Below are positions 1-8,390 of a stretch of DNA of 64,000 nucleotides, piece after piece; the first letter of the stretch is position 1; every line of letters starts with the position of its first letter. A model generated the notes under the pieces. The model did no database searches, had not been told where the DNA came from, and saw only the letters and a list, made by a program, of their open reading frames with translations. Position numbers and translations under genes: made by a program. Origin of the DNA: Streptacidiphilus jiangxiensis (GTDB lineage Bacteria > Actinomycetota > Actinomycetes > Streptomycetales > Streptomycetaceae); the NCBI RefSeq assembly GCF_900109465.1, contig NZ_FOAZ01000021.1, positions 62,001 to 126,000 on the forward strand. Reading direction: 5' to 3'.

Positions 1-1171
1 CGAGAACGAGGGCGACCTCGTCTTCGCCGCCGAGCTGGCCACGCCCGAGCTGGTGGCCTTCGCGATGCGCGAGTGCCGCGGCCTGATCTGCGTGCCGATG
101 ATCGGCGAGGAGCTGGACCGGCTGGAGCTGGGCCAGATGGTCGCGCAGAACACCGAGTCGATGCGGACCGCGTTCACCGTCTCGGTGGACGCCAAGGAGG
201 GCGTCACCACCGGCATCTCCGCCGCCGACCGGGCGCTGACCATCCGGCTGCTGGCCGACCCGGCCAGCGTCAGCGGCGACTTCGTCCGCCCCGGCCACGT
301 CTTCCCGCTGCGTGCCCGTCCCGGCGGCGTGCTGGAGCGCGAGGGCCACACCGAGGCCGGTCCGGACCTGTGCCGCCTGGCCGGTCTGCGGCCCGCCGCC
401 GCGATCTGCGAGATCGCCAACGACGACGGCACCATGGCGCGCCTGCCCGAGCTGGTCGTCTTCGCCCGCCGCCACGGTCTGGCGCTGGTCTCCATCGAGG
501 ACCTGATCGCCTACCGCCGGCGCGTCGAGGCCAAGGTCACCCGCGCCGCGACGACCTCGCTGCCCACCGAGCACGGCTCCTTCACCGCGCTCGGCTACCG
601 CAGCGAGCCGGACGGCGTGGAGCACATCGCGCTGGTCGCGGGAGGGCTGGACGCCGACGGCCGCCTGCCGGACGGCGAGGAGGTCCTGGTCCGGATCCAC
701 TCCGAGTGCCTGACCGGCGACGTCTTCGGTTCGCTGCGTTGCGACTGCGGTCCGCAGCTGGCCGCCTCGCTGGACCGGATCGCGAGCGAGGGCCGCGGCA
801 TCGTGCTCTACCTGCGTGGTCACGAGGGGCGCGGCATCGGCCTGGTGCGCAAGCTGCGCGCCTACGAGCTGCAGGAGGGTGGGCGGGACACCGTCGACGC
901 CAACCTGGAGCTGGGTCTGCCCGCCGACGCCCGCGACTACCGCGCCGCCGCGCTGATCCTGCAGGACCTGGGTGTCCGCTCGGTGCGGCTGCTCAGCAAC
1001 AACCCCGACAAGCACGTGGCGCTGACCGACCACGGGCTGCAGGTGCACGGCCGCGAGTCGGTCCGGGCCGGCGTCGGCGAGCACAACCTGCGGTACCTGC
1101 TGACCAAGCGTGACCGGATGGGCCACGACCTGCCCTGGCTCGACGAGCTCAGCCCGGTGCACAGCGCCTGA
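1..1171 (+). CDS. ribBA: Bifunctional 3,4-dihydroxy-2-butanone-4-phosphate synthase / GTP cyclohydrolase II (5' end missing)
   Basis: This gene makes both early precursors of riboflavin: DHBP from ribulose 5-phosphate (N-terminal RibB domain) and the diaminopyrimidine from GTP (C-terminal RibA domain). The open frame runs from base 2, so the start and about the first 30-40 codons lie left of the window. The first visible residues [11 protein letters not shown] are the acidic RibB active-site loop. The RibA half shows the zinc-binding stretch [17 protein letters not shown] near base 700-755 and the GTP-binding [10 protein letters not shown] near base 815-845. The 389 visible residues suit the usual length of about 420. 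ribH follows 54 bp downstream on the same strand, consistent with one rib operon. Confidence 0.96.
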   Translation, partial: ENEGDLVFAAELATPELVAFAMRECRGLICVPMIGEELDRLELGQMVAQNTESMRTAFTVSVDAKEGVTTGISAADRALTIRLLADPASVSGDFVRPGHVFPLRARPGGVLEREGHTEAGPDLCRLAGLRPAAAICEIANDDGTMARLPELVVFARRHGLALVSIEDLIAYRRRVEAKVTRAATTSLPTEHGSFTALGYRSEPDGVEHIALVAGGLDADGRLPDGEEVLVRIHSECLTGDVFGSLRCDCGPQLAASLDRIASEGRGIVLYLRGHEGRGIGLVRKLRAYELQEGGRDTVDANLELGLPADARDYRAAALILQDLGVRSVRLLSNNPDKHVALTDHGLQVHGRESVRAGVGEHNLRYLLTKRDRMGHDLPWLDELSPVHSA

Positions 1172-1225
1172 CTCTCCACCAACCAGCCTCCACCCACCAG
1201 AGAACCACCGAAGGGAAGTACGCAA

Positions 1226-1702
1226 GTGAGCGGCGAGGGAGCTCCCAAGCTCGACGTGCAGGGCGCCAAGGGCCTGAAGGTCGCGGTCGTCGCGGCGCAG
1301 TGGCACACCGTGGTGATGGACGGCCTGATCGCGGGTGCCGAGCGCGCACTGGACGAGTTCGGCGTCACCGACTACCAGGTGCTGCGCGTCCCCGGCAGCT
1401 TCGAGCTGCCGGTCGCCGCGAAGGCGCTGGCCGCACGCGGCTACGACGCGATCGTCGCCCTCGGCGTCGTCATCCGTGGCGGCACGCCCCACTTCGACTT
1501 TGTGTGCGAGGCGGCGACGATGGGTCTCACCCAGGTGAGTGTCGACTCCGGCATCCCGGTCGGGTTCGGCCTGCTGACGTGCGACAACGAGCAGCAGGCG
1601 CTGGACCGCGCGGGCCTTGCCGACTCCAAGGAGGACAAGGGCCACGAGGCCACCACGGCCGCGCTCAGCACCGCCGTGCTGATCCGGGGCCTGGGCGCCT
1701 GA
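1226..1702 (+). CDS. ribH: 6,7-dimethyl-8-ribityllumazine synthase
   Basis: Lumazine synthase condenses DHBP with the ribityl-aminouracil in the penultimate step of riboflavin synthesis and normally assembles into 60-mer or decamer capsids. The 158-residue length is normal. Family motifs are visible: VVAAQWH near the N-terminus, [14 protein letters not shown], and [15 protein letters not shown], which contains the catalytic His of the family. The GTG start at 1226 is preceded by a purine-rich GAAGGGAAG ribosome binding site. It follows ribBA by 54 bp. Confidence 0.97.
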   Translation: MSGEGAPKLDVQGAKGLKVAVVAAQWHTVVMDGLIAGAERALDEFGVTDYQVLRVPGSFELPVAAKALAARGYDAIVALGVVIRGGTPHFDFVCEAATMGLTQVSVDSGIPVGFGLLTCDNEQQALDRAGLADSKEDKGHEATTAALSTAVLIRGLGA

Positions 1703-1784
1703 GAGCGGATTCGTGTCCACGCCACCGTCCGTACGGTGGGACGACACGACCTGTTCCCGGGGAACCACGTAGGGTAGGCCCATC

Positions 1785-2054
1785 ATGGCGCAGAAGACAT
1801 TCGAAGAGCTCTTCAACGAGCTGCAGCGGAAGGCCGCCGCGGGCGAGCCCGGTTCTCGTACCGCCGAGCTGGTCGGGCTCGGCGTGCACGCCATCGGCAA
1901 GAAGGTCGTCGAGGAGGCGGCCGAGGTGTGGATGGCCGCCGAGCACGAGTCCGACGAGCGGACCGCCGAGGAGATCTCCCAGCTGCTGTACCACCTCCAG
2001 GTGATGATGGTCGCGCGCGGCCTCACCCTGGAGGACGTCTACGCCCATCTGTAG
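1785..2054 (+). CDS. hisE: Phosphoribosyl-ATP pyrophosphatase
   Basis: HisE hydrolyses phosphoribosyl-ATP to phosphoribosyl-AMP in the second step of histidine biosynthesis. The 89-residue protein is a stand-alone MazG-like all-alpha enzyme. The acidic metal-binding signature is seen as [17 protein letters not shown] followed by [15 protein letters not shown]. No clear Shine-Dalgarno lies before the ATG, but TAGGGT ends only nine bases upstream, so translation may start on a leaderless or nearly leaderless mRNA. A strong hairpin follows, and then hisG. Confidence 0.95.
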   Translation: MAQKTFEELFNELQRKAAAGEPGSRTAELVGLGVHAIGKKVVEEAAEVWMAAEHESDERTAEEISQLLYHLQVMMVARGLTLEDVYAHL

Positions 2055-2073
2055 ACCCCGCGTGTAGTGACGC

Positions 2074-2105
2074 AGCGGGGCACCGAGCCGTTTCGGTGCC
2101 CCGCT
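2074..2105 (+). terminator. Intrinsic terminator/attenuator-like hairpin between hisE and hisG
   Basis: A perfect 13-bp stem (AGCGGGGCACCGA pairing with TCGGTGCCCCGCT) with a 6-base loop is followed by TTT. It starts 20 bp after the hisE stop and ends 36 bp before the hisG start, so it could stop or attenuate read-through inside the his pair. Confidence 0.75.
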
Positions 2106-2140
2106 TTCGTATGTCCGTTCCACTTCAGAGAGGCCAGACC

Positions 2141-2986
2141 ATGCTCCGCATCGCCGTCCCGAACAAGGGCTCACTCGCCGAACCGGCGGCGGGCATGCTC
2201 CATGAGGCCGGCTACCGCCAGCGCAAGGACAGCAAGGAGCTGGTCCTGGTCGACCCGGAGAACCGGGTGGAGTTCTTCTACCTGCGTCCCCGCGACATCG
2301 CGATCTACGTCGGCTCCGGCCGTCTCGACATCGGCTTCACCGGTCGTGACCTGCTGCTGGACTCCGGTGCGGAGGCCGAGGAGGTGCTCTCGCTCGGCCT
2401 GGCCGGCTCGACCTTCCGCTTCGCCGGCCCGCCCGGGGTCGCGACCAGCGTCAAGGACCTGGAGGGCCGCCGGATCGCCACCTCCTACACCGGTCTGGTC
2501 GAGAAGCACCTGGCCGAGGCGGGTGTGACGGCCACCGTCACCAAGCTCGACGGCGCCGTCGAGACGGCCGTGCAGCTCGGCGTCGCCGACGTCATCGCCG
2601 ACGTCGTGGAGACCGGCACCAGCCTGCGCAACGCCGGGATGGAGGTCTTCGGCGAGCCGATCATGCGCTCCGAGGCCGTGGTCATCCGCCCCCTCGGTGC
2701 CACCGAGGACCCGGCGGTCGACCAGTTCATGCGCCGCCTGCAGGGTGTCCTGGTGGCCCGCCGGTACGTGATGATGGATTACGACATCCGTGCCGAGCGC
2801 GTCGCGGAGGCGGTCGCGCTCACCCCCGGTCTGGAGTCGCCCACCGTCTCCCCGCTGCACAGCGAGGGCTGGGTGGCGGTCCGGGCCATGGTGCTGCGCA
2901 AGGAGGCCCAGCGGATCATGGACGACCTCTGGAGCATCGGCGCCCGCGCGATCCTGGTCACCGACATCCACGCCTGCCGCCTGTAG
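2141..2986 (+). CDS. hisG: ATP phosphoribosyltransferase (long form)
   Basis: HisG joins ATP and PRPP in the committed, histidine-inhibited step of histidine synthesis. The ATG at 2141 gives MLRIAVPNKGSLAEPA, the usual HisG N-terminus, with a purine-rich GAGAGG ribosome binding site upstream. The frame is open further upstream, but that extension has no family similarity. At 281 residues this is the long form, with a C-terminal ACT-like regulatory domain (about residues 210-281), so it should not need HisZ. The motifs DIGFTGRDLL and IADVVETGTSLRNAG (PRPP binding) are visible. Confidence 0.96.
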   Translation: MLRIAVPNKGSLAEPAAGMLHEAGYRQRKDSKELVLVDPENRVEFFYLRPRDIAIYVGSGRLDIGFTGRDLLLDSGAEAEEVLSLGLAGSTFRFAGPPGVATSVKDLEGRRIATSYTGLVEKHLAEAGVTATVTKLDGAVETAVQLGVADVIADVVETGTSLRNAGMEVFGEPIMRSEAVVIRPLGATEDPAVDQFMRRLQGVLVARRYVMMDYDIRAERVAEAVALTPGLESPTVSPLHSEGWVAVRAMVLRKEAQRIMDDLWSIGARAILVTDIHACRL

Positions 2987-2994
2987 GCGCCGGC

Positions 2995-3459
2995 ATGACC
3001 GCGAGCCCGAGCGTCACCACCGCCCCCCCGCTGCCGCACACCTGGCAGCCGGTGCTGACCCGTGTGGTGCTGCTCGGGCTCGCGGCCGTCTCGGTGGCCT
3101 TCTTCGCGCTGATCGCCGTGGTCGGCGCGCCGGACTGGCAGCGGCACGACCGGATCGGCATAGGCGGCAGCGGTGTCGTCTTCGCCCTGGTCCTGGTGGT
3201 GCTGGCCCGCCCGAAGGCGCGGGCGGACCGCGCCGGTCTGACGGTCGTCAACTTCCTGCGGACACGGCGGCTGGAGTGGCCGCAGATCCTTGCCGTCAAC
3301 CTGCACCAGGGGGACCCCTGGGTCACCCTCGACCTGGCGGACGGCGGCACGCTGGCCGTGGTGGCGATACAGCCTGGCGCGGGTCGACGCCAGGCCTGGC
3401 GGATGACGCAGGAGTTGCGTGCCTGCGTCGACGCCTACGGCACGGCGGAGCGCCCCTGA
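2995..3459 (+). CDS. PH domain-containing membrane protein
   Basis: A 154-residue protein with two membrane segments (about residues 24-44 and 57-71), followed by a small beta-rich domain (about 77-150). It begins with residues GLTVVNFLRTRRLEWPQI, a pattern typical of bacterial PH-like (bPH) domains. It starts 8 bp after hisG, so it is probably co-transcribed. The linkage of such a protein to hisG is familiar in streptomycetes (recalled, not checked). The function is unknown; bPH2/bPH6 proteins are usually annotated only by fold. Confidence 0.8.
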   Translation: MTASPSVTTAPPLPHTWQPVLTRVVLLGLAAVSVAFFALIAVVGAPDWQRHDRIGIGGSGVVFALVLVVLARPKARADRAGLTVVNFLRTRRLEWPQILAVNLHQGDPWVTLDLADGGTLAVVAIQPGAGRRQAWRMTQELRACVDAYGTAERP

Positions 3460-3525
3460 GGTCCGCGGGTTTCCTGTGCTATAAGGTGGAGTCTTTACCA
3501 AGCCTTTGGAGAATTCCCACCTTCC

Positions 3526-4893
3526 ATGGACCCTCACAGTATTTCCGTGGCCTGGCTGCTGCTCGGCGTCGCCGTGCTGCTGATCCTGGCCAACGGGCTC
3601 TTCGTGGCCGCCGAGTTCGCCCTGATCACCGTCGACCGCGGGGAGGTGGAGCGGGCGGCCGCGGCGGGTGACCGGCGGGCGGCCCGCGTCGGCGGCGCCC
3701 TGCGCACGCTCTCCTTCGAGCTGTCCGGCGCGCAGCTCGGTATCACCGTCACCTCCCTCCTGGTCGGCATGCTGGCCAACCCCGCGCTCGGGCTGCTGCT
3801 CACCTCACCGCTGGAGTCGGTCGGCGTGCCGGCCGGCGCCGTCAGCACCGTCGCCGCCGTGGTCGGGATGCTGCTGGCGACGGTCGTCCAGATGGTCGTC
3901 GGCGAGCTGGTGCCCAAGGGCTGGGCGATCTCGCGACCGCTGCAGGTCGCGCGCGCCGTCGTCGCGCCGCAGGTGCTGTTCTCCAAGGCCTGCCGGCCGC
4001 TGATCCTCGTCCTCAACGGGGTCGCCAACCGCATGGTCCGCTCCTTCGGCATGGAGCCCGCCGAGGAGCTGGCCTCCGCCCGCAGCGCCGAGGAGCTCGT
4101 CGCGCTCGCCCGCCACTCCGCCCACGAGGGCGCGCTGGAGCGCGACACCGCCGACCTGTTCGTCCGCACCCTCGGCCTCGCCGAGCTGACCGCCGAGTCC
4201 GTGATGACGCCCCGCATCGACGTCGCCGCCCTGGAGGACCACGCGACCGCCGCCGACGTGCTCAACCTGACCCGCGCCACCGGCCTGTCCCGCTTCCCCG
4301 TCTACCGGCAGACCATCGACGAGGTGGTCGGCGTGGTCACCCTCAAGGACGCGCTCGCGGTCAAGGCCGACCGGCGCCCGCACGTGCGGGTCGGCGCGCT
4401 GGCCTCGCCGCCGCTCCTGGTGCCGGAGACGCTGCCCGCCGAGCGGCTGCTCGACATGCTCCGGCGTCGGCAGCAACTCGCCGTCGTCGTCGACGAGTAC
4501 GGCGGCACCGCCGGCGTCGTCACGCTGGAGGACATCGTCGAGGAGATGGTCGGCGAGGTCCAGGACGAGCACGACCCGCAGGACCTGCCCGAGCTGCGCC
4601 CCGCCGACCCCGGTACGGGCCACGAGGCCTGGGTCGCCGAGGGCCGCTGCCGCGTCGACGTGCTGGAGGCCGTCGGTCTGCACGCCCCCGAGGGCCCCTA
4701 CGAGACCGTCGCCGGCCTGCTCGCCGACCTGCTCGGCCGGATCCCCGCCCCCGGCGACAGCGCCGAGCTGCCCGGCTGGCGGCTCACCGCGCTGGAGGTC
4801 CACCGCCACCGCACCGAACTGGTGCGGCTGGAACGCCTGGAGGCGCCGGAGCGTCTCCGAGGGCGGGGCCACGAGGAGGGCGGTGACCGATGA
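3526..4893 (+). CDS. CNNM/CorC (HlyC) family membrane protein with CBS pair
   Basis: A 455-residue protein with an N-terminal DUF21/CNNM transmembrane domain (about residues 5-190, including ANGLFVAAEFALITV), a tandem CBS module (about 215-335, with VMTPRID and DEYGGTAGVVTLEDI) and a C-terminal CorC_HlyC domain (about 365-440). Family members are implicated in magnesium/cobalt export or metal homeostasis; the hemolysin name is historical. The ATG at 3526 lacks a strong ribosome binding site. A TATAAG box at 3480 and a short inverted repeat (AAGGTGG/CCACCTT, 3484-3524) lie just upstream. The last four bases overlap the next gene. Confidence 0.9.
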   Translation: MDPHSISVAWLLLGVAVLLILANGLFVAAEFALITVDRGEVERAAAAGDRRAARVGGALRTLSFELSGAQLGITVTSLLVGMLANPALGLLLTSPLESVGVPAGAVSTVAAVVGMLLATVVQMVVGELVPKGWAISRPLQVARAVVAPQVLFSKACRPLILVLNGVANRMVRSFGMEPAEELASARSAEELVALARHSAHEGALERDTADLFVRTLGLAELTAESVMTPRIDVAALEDHATAADVLNLTRATGLSRFPVYRQTIDEVVGVVTLKDALAVKADRRPHVRVGALASPPLLVPETLPAERLLDMLRRRQQLAVVVDEYGGTAGVVTLEDIVEEMVGEVQDEHDPQDLPELRPADPGTGHEAWVAEGRCRVDVLEAVGLHAPEGPYETVAGLLADLLGRIPAPGDSAELPGWRLTALEVHRHRTELVRLERLEAPERLRGRGHEEGGDR

Positions 4894-5930
4894 GCGCGCT
4901 CGCTCTCTTCTTCGCCGTGCTGCTCCTGCTGGGCAACGCCTTCTTCGTCGGCGCGGAGTTCGCGCTGGTCTCGGTCCGCCGCAGCCAGGTCGAGCCCCTC
5001 GCCGAGGCCGGCGACAAGCGCGCGGCCACGGTCGTGCGCGCGCTCGAGGACGTCTCCGCGATGCTGGCGGCCACCCAGCTCGGCATCACCGTCTGCTCGC
5101 TGCTGCTCGGCGCCGTCGCCGAACCCGCCCTGGCCAAGCTGCTGGAGGCGCCCTTCCACGCGCTCGGCCTGCCGCAGGGGCTGCTGCACCCGGTCGGCTA
5201 CGCGCTCGCCCTGGTCGTCGTCGTCGCCCTGCACATGGTGATCGGCGAGATGGTGCCGAAGAACATCGCCCTGGCCACGCCCGAGCGGGCGGTGCTCTGG
5301 CTCGGCCCGCCGCTGGCGACGCTGGCCCGCTGGCTGCGGCCGTTCATCGCCTTCCTCAACGCCTGCGCCAACCTGCTGCTGCGGCTGCTGCGGGTCGAGC
5401 CCAAGGACGAGATCGCCGCCGCCTACACCAGCGAGGAGCTGACGCACCTGCTGCACGCCTCGCACGCGGCCGGGCTGCTCGGCCGCACCGCGCAGGAGCG
5501 GCTCGAGGACGCGTTGGAACTCGGCCTGCACCCGGTGCGCGAGGTCGTCATGCCGGCGGCCAGGCTCGTCACCGTCGACAGTGCCGTCACCGCCGAGCGG
5601 ATCGAGGAGCTGGCCGTGCGCACCGGCTACTCGCGCTTCCCCGTCGTCGGCGACCACGGCGCCTTCCTGGGCTACCTGCACGTCAAGGACGTGCTGGAGC
5701 TGGACGACCCGGCCGCGCCGGTGCCGCAGCGGCTGTGGCGGCCCATCATCACCCTCTCCGGCGACCTGCCGCTCGACGACGCGCTCGGCGCGATGCGGCG
5801 CTCGGCCGCGCACGTGGCCGGTGTGGTCGACGCCGACGGACTGACGCTCGGCCTGGTCGCGCTGGAGGACGTGTTGGAGGAGCTGGTCGGGGAGGTCCAC
5901 GATCCGGACCACCGCGCCCACCATGGCTAA
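4890..5930 (+). CDS. CNNM/CorC family membrane protein, short paralogue
   Basis: A second DUF21/CNNM plus CBS protein (346 residues), translationally coupled to the first through an ATGA overlap. It has the transmembrane domain (GNAFFVGAEFALVSV), the membrane-proximal KNIALATPE region and two CBS motifs (about residues 200-335). It stops right after the second CBS motif (LEELVGEVHDPD) and lacks the CorC_HlyC domain of its neighbour. The tandem long-plus-short arrangement suggests the two work together, possibly as a heterodimer. The metal specificity cannot be read from sequence. Confidence 0.9.
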   Translation: MSALALFFAVLLLLGNAFFVGAEFALVSVRRSQVEPLAEAGDKRAATVVRALEDVSAMLAATQLGITVCSLLLGAVAEPALAKLLEAPFHALGLPQGLLHPVGYALALVVVVALHMVIGEMVPKNIALATPERAVLWLGPPLATLARWLRPFIAFLNACANLLLRLLRVEPKDEIAAAYTSEELTHLLHASHAAGLLGRTAQERLEDALELGLHPVREVVMPAARLVTVDSAVTAERIEELAVRTGYSRFPVVGDHGAFLGYLHVKDVLELDDPAAPVPQRLWRPIITLSGDLPLDDALGAMRRSAAHVAGVVDADGLTLGLVALEDVLEELVGEVHDPDHRAHHG

Positions 5931-5989
5931 GCTGACCGTCGATCAAACAGATCAGAGCAGTATCAGAACATTCGGGGGAGTGTGAGCAG

Positions 5990-6919
5990 GTGAGCGATCG
6001 ACGTCTCGAGGTCGACGCCCTCTCCAAGCGCTACGGCGACACCGTCGCGCTGGACGGGATGACCTTCGACGTACGGGCCGGGGAGATCTTCGGCTTCGTC
6101 GGCAGCAACGGCGCGGGCAAGACCACGACGATGCGGATCATCCTCGGTGTGCTCGCGGCCGACGGGGGCGAGGTGCGCTGGACCGGCGTGCCGGTCTCCC
6201 AGGAGACCCGCAGCCGGATCGGCTACATGCCGGAGGAGCGCGGCCTCTACCCGCGCATGAAGGTCGGCGAGCAGCTGACCTACCTGGCCCGCCTGCACGG
6301 CCTCGGCGCCGAGCGGGCCGCCGCGGCCGTGCGGGAGTGGACCGAGCGGCTGGGCGTGCAGGCCCGCATCGGCGACGAGGTGCAGAAGCTCAGCCTCGGC
6401 AACCAGCAGCGCGTGCAGCTGGCCGCGGCGCTGGTGCACGACCCGGAGATCCTCGTCCTCGACGAGCCCTTCTCCGGCCTGGACCCGGTGGCCGTCGACG
6501 TGATGAGCCAGGTGCTGCGGGAGAAGGCCGCCGAGGGCATCCCGGTCATCTTCTCCAGCCACCAGCTGGACCTGGTCGAGCGCCTGTGCGACCGCGTCGG
6601 CATCGTCCGCGCGGGCACGATGGTCGCCTGCGACACCGTCGACGAGCTGCGCGCCTCCGGCGGCGAGGAACTCCTCGTCCACGCGCCCGACGCGGGGGAG
6701 GGGTGGGCCGTCGGCCTGCCCGGCGTCACCGTGCGGGGCGTCGAGAACGGCCGTACGGTGCTCGCGCTCGACGAGGGCGCCGACGACCAGGCCGTCCTGG
6801 CGGCGGCGCTGGCCACCGGCCCGGTCCGTGAGTTCGCCCGTCGGCGCTCCACGCTGACCGAGCTGTTCCGGCACGTGGTGAGCGCGGACGCGACGACTTC
6901 GGGGGAGAACGAGAAGTGA
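5990..6919 (+). CDS. ABC transporter ATP-binding protein (NatA-like)
   Basis: A 309-residue ATPase subunit. Visible motifs are Walker A GSNGAGKTT (residues 38-46), ABC signature LSLGNQQR and Walker B ILVLDEPFSGLDP. A C-terminal extension of about 80 residues (DUF4162-like) is typical of NatA-type exporters. The GTG start has a GGGGGAG ribosome binding site. The permease gene overlaps its stop by four bases. The substrate is unknown; NatAB relatives export sodium or drugs. Confidence 0.92.
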   Translation: MSDRRLEVDALSKRYGDTVALDGMTFDVRAGEIFGFVGSNGAGKTTTMRIILGVLAADGGEVRWTGVPVSQETRSRIGYMPEERGLYPRMKVGEQLTYLARLHGLGAERAAAAVREWTERLGVQARIGDEVQKLSLGNQQRVQLAAALVHDPEILVLDEPFSGLDPVAVDVMSQVLREKAAEGIPVIFSSHQLDLVERLCDRVGIVRAGTMVACDTVDELRASGGEELLVHAPDAGEGWAVGLPGVTVRGVENGRTVLALDEGADDQAVLAAALATGPVREFARRRSTLTELFRHVVSADATTSGENEK

Positions 6920-8082
6920 GCACCACCAACCACCAGAGCACCCATCTGAGCAACGTCGAGGCGGTCAAGCTGGTCGCCTCCCGCGAGCTGTCGGTGCGGC
7001 TGCGCTCCAAGGCGTTCCTGATCATCCTCGGCCTCACGGCCGTGATCTTCGCCGCCCTGCCGATCGTCCTCAAGCTCGCCTCCCCGGGGACGCCCACGCA
7101 GCACGTGGCCGTGGTCCAGGCCGACGCCGCCTACGGGCAGACGCTCGAGGACGTCGCCGGCAAACTGCACCAGAAGGTCTCCATCACGGTCGTCCCGGAC
7201 GCTGCGGCCGGCACCGCCGCCGTCCGCGACGGCAAGGCCGACGCCTTCGTCACCGCTCACGGCGCGGACGGCACGCAGGTGACGGTGAAGAAGTCCCTCC
7301 CGGACAGCCTCAACACCCTCTTCGCCGTCGTCGGCGACGCGACGGCGGCGCCCTCCCAGCACGTCCAGGCCACCCCGCTGGAGAAGTCCGATCCGCAGCA
7401 GGGCCAGAAGATCGCCATCGCGATCGCGGCCGGTCTGCTGATGTACATGATCCTGATGACGGTCGGCCAGATGGTGGCCCAGGGCGTCGTCGAGGAGAAG
7501 AGCAGCCGGGTGGTCGAGCTCCTGTTGGCCACCATCAAGCCGTGGCAGCTGCTCGCGGGCAAGGTGATCGGGGTCGGGGTCGTCGGCGTGATCCAGCTGA
7601 TCGTGCCGGCCGTGATCGGCCTGGGCATCAGCATGGCCGACGGCCAGCTCAGCGTCTCGTTGAGCGCGTCGGTCGGCAGCTTCGCCTGGACGCTGGTCTG
7701 GTTCCTGGCGGGCTTCTGGCTCTACGCCATGATCTTCGCCTCGGCCGGGGCGATGGTCTCCCGTCAGGAGGACCTCGGCGGCGTGATGGCCCCGATCATC
7801 ATGCCGCTGGTCGCGGGCTGGGTGGTCGCCATCTCCGTCCTGCCCTCCGACCCGCACAGCTCCCTGGCGGAGGTCCTCTCCTTCGTCCCGCTGACGGCTC
7901 CGGAGATCATGCCCATGCGCTGGGCGCTGGGCGTCGCCCCGCTCTGGCAGGTCCTGGCCTCCCTGGCCGTCACCCTCGCCTTCGGCGTCGTGATGCTCCG
8001 CTTCGCGGGCCGCATCTACCGCAACTCCGTCCTGCGCAGCGGCGCCCGCGTCCCGCTGCGGGAGGCACTCAAGGCCGCCTAG
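6916..8082 (+). CDS. ABC-2 type permease (NatB-like)
   Basis: The 388-residue membrane partner of the preceding ATPase, coupled by a GTGA overlap. One membrane segment (about residues 33-52) is followed by an extracytoplasmic domain of about 120 residues (TQHVAVVQADAAYG onward). Five further segments occupy about residues 170-365, and EEKSSRVVELLLATI is the conserved ABC2_membrane_3 motif. Together the pair forms a homodimeric exporter of the NatAB type. Confidence 0.9.
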   Translation: MSTTNHQSTHLSNVEAVKLVASRELSVRLRSKAFLIILGLTAVIFAALPIVLKLASPGTPTQHVAVVQADAAYGQTLEDVAGKLHQKVSITVVPDAAAGTAAVRDGKADAFVTAHGADGTQVTVKKSLPDSLNTLFAVVGDATAAPSQHVQATPLEKSDPQQGQKIAIAIAAGLLMYMILMTVGQMVAQGVVEEKSSRVVELLLATIKPWQLLAGKVIGVGVVGVIQLIVPAVIGLGISMADGQLSVSLSASVGSFAWTLVWFLAGFWLYAMIFASAGAMVSRQEDLGGVMAPIIMPLVAGWVVAISVLPSDPHSSLAEVLSFVPLTAPEIMPMRWALGVAPLWQVLASLAVTLAFGVVMLRFAGRIYRNSVLRSGARVPLREALKAA

Positions 8083-8090
8083 CGGCCCGA

Positions 8091-8127
8091 GGGTGGAGGC
8101 TCGGCCCGTACGGCGGAGCCTCCACCC
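8091..8127. terminator. Bidirectional terminator hairpin
   Basis: A perfect 12-bp stem, GGGTGGAGGCTC with GAGCCTCCACCC, around a 13-base loop. It sits between the convergent ends of the ABC permease (plus strand, stop at 8082) and the small peptide gene (minus strand, stop at 8135). Confidence 0.75.
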
Positions 8128-8134
8128 CGTTCGG

Positions 8135-8302
8135 TCAGTACCGCTGGAAGTCCCAGCTCGACGAGTCGGCGACGGACTGCTTGCCGCCCGTCATCTCCGG
8201 GTCGGGCTGGAAGGCGTGCACGAACCCGATCACGCCGGCGACGACGGACCCGGCCAGTGCGAGCGCGGCGACGGAGCGGCGCATCCTGGCGAAGTACTTC
8301 AT
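8135..8302 (-). CDS. Small (55-residue) membrane or secreted peptide
   Basis: A 55-residue ORF beginning MKYFARMRRSVAALALAG, with a very good ribosome binding site (GAGGGGGATC then ATG). A basic N-terminus is followed by a hydrophobic stretch (about residues 8-30), which looks like a signal anchor or signal peptide. The tail is short and polar and ends SSSWDFQRY. It lies 88 bp downstream of the AAA+ ATPase on the same strand and ends at a terminator, so it may be the last gene of that transcript. I do not recognise a family. It is short enough to be missed by routine gene calling. Confidence 0.7.
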   Translation of the reverse strand: MKYFARMRRSVAALALAGSVVAGVIGFVHAFQPDPEMTGGKQSVADSSSWDFQRY

Positions 8303-8390
8303 GATCCCCCTCTCGTGTGCGAGGGCACCAGTGTCGCTGCCGCGTCGCAGCGGACGAAACCGCTCCGTTGCGCGCGCCGGAGCGGTCGGC

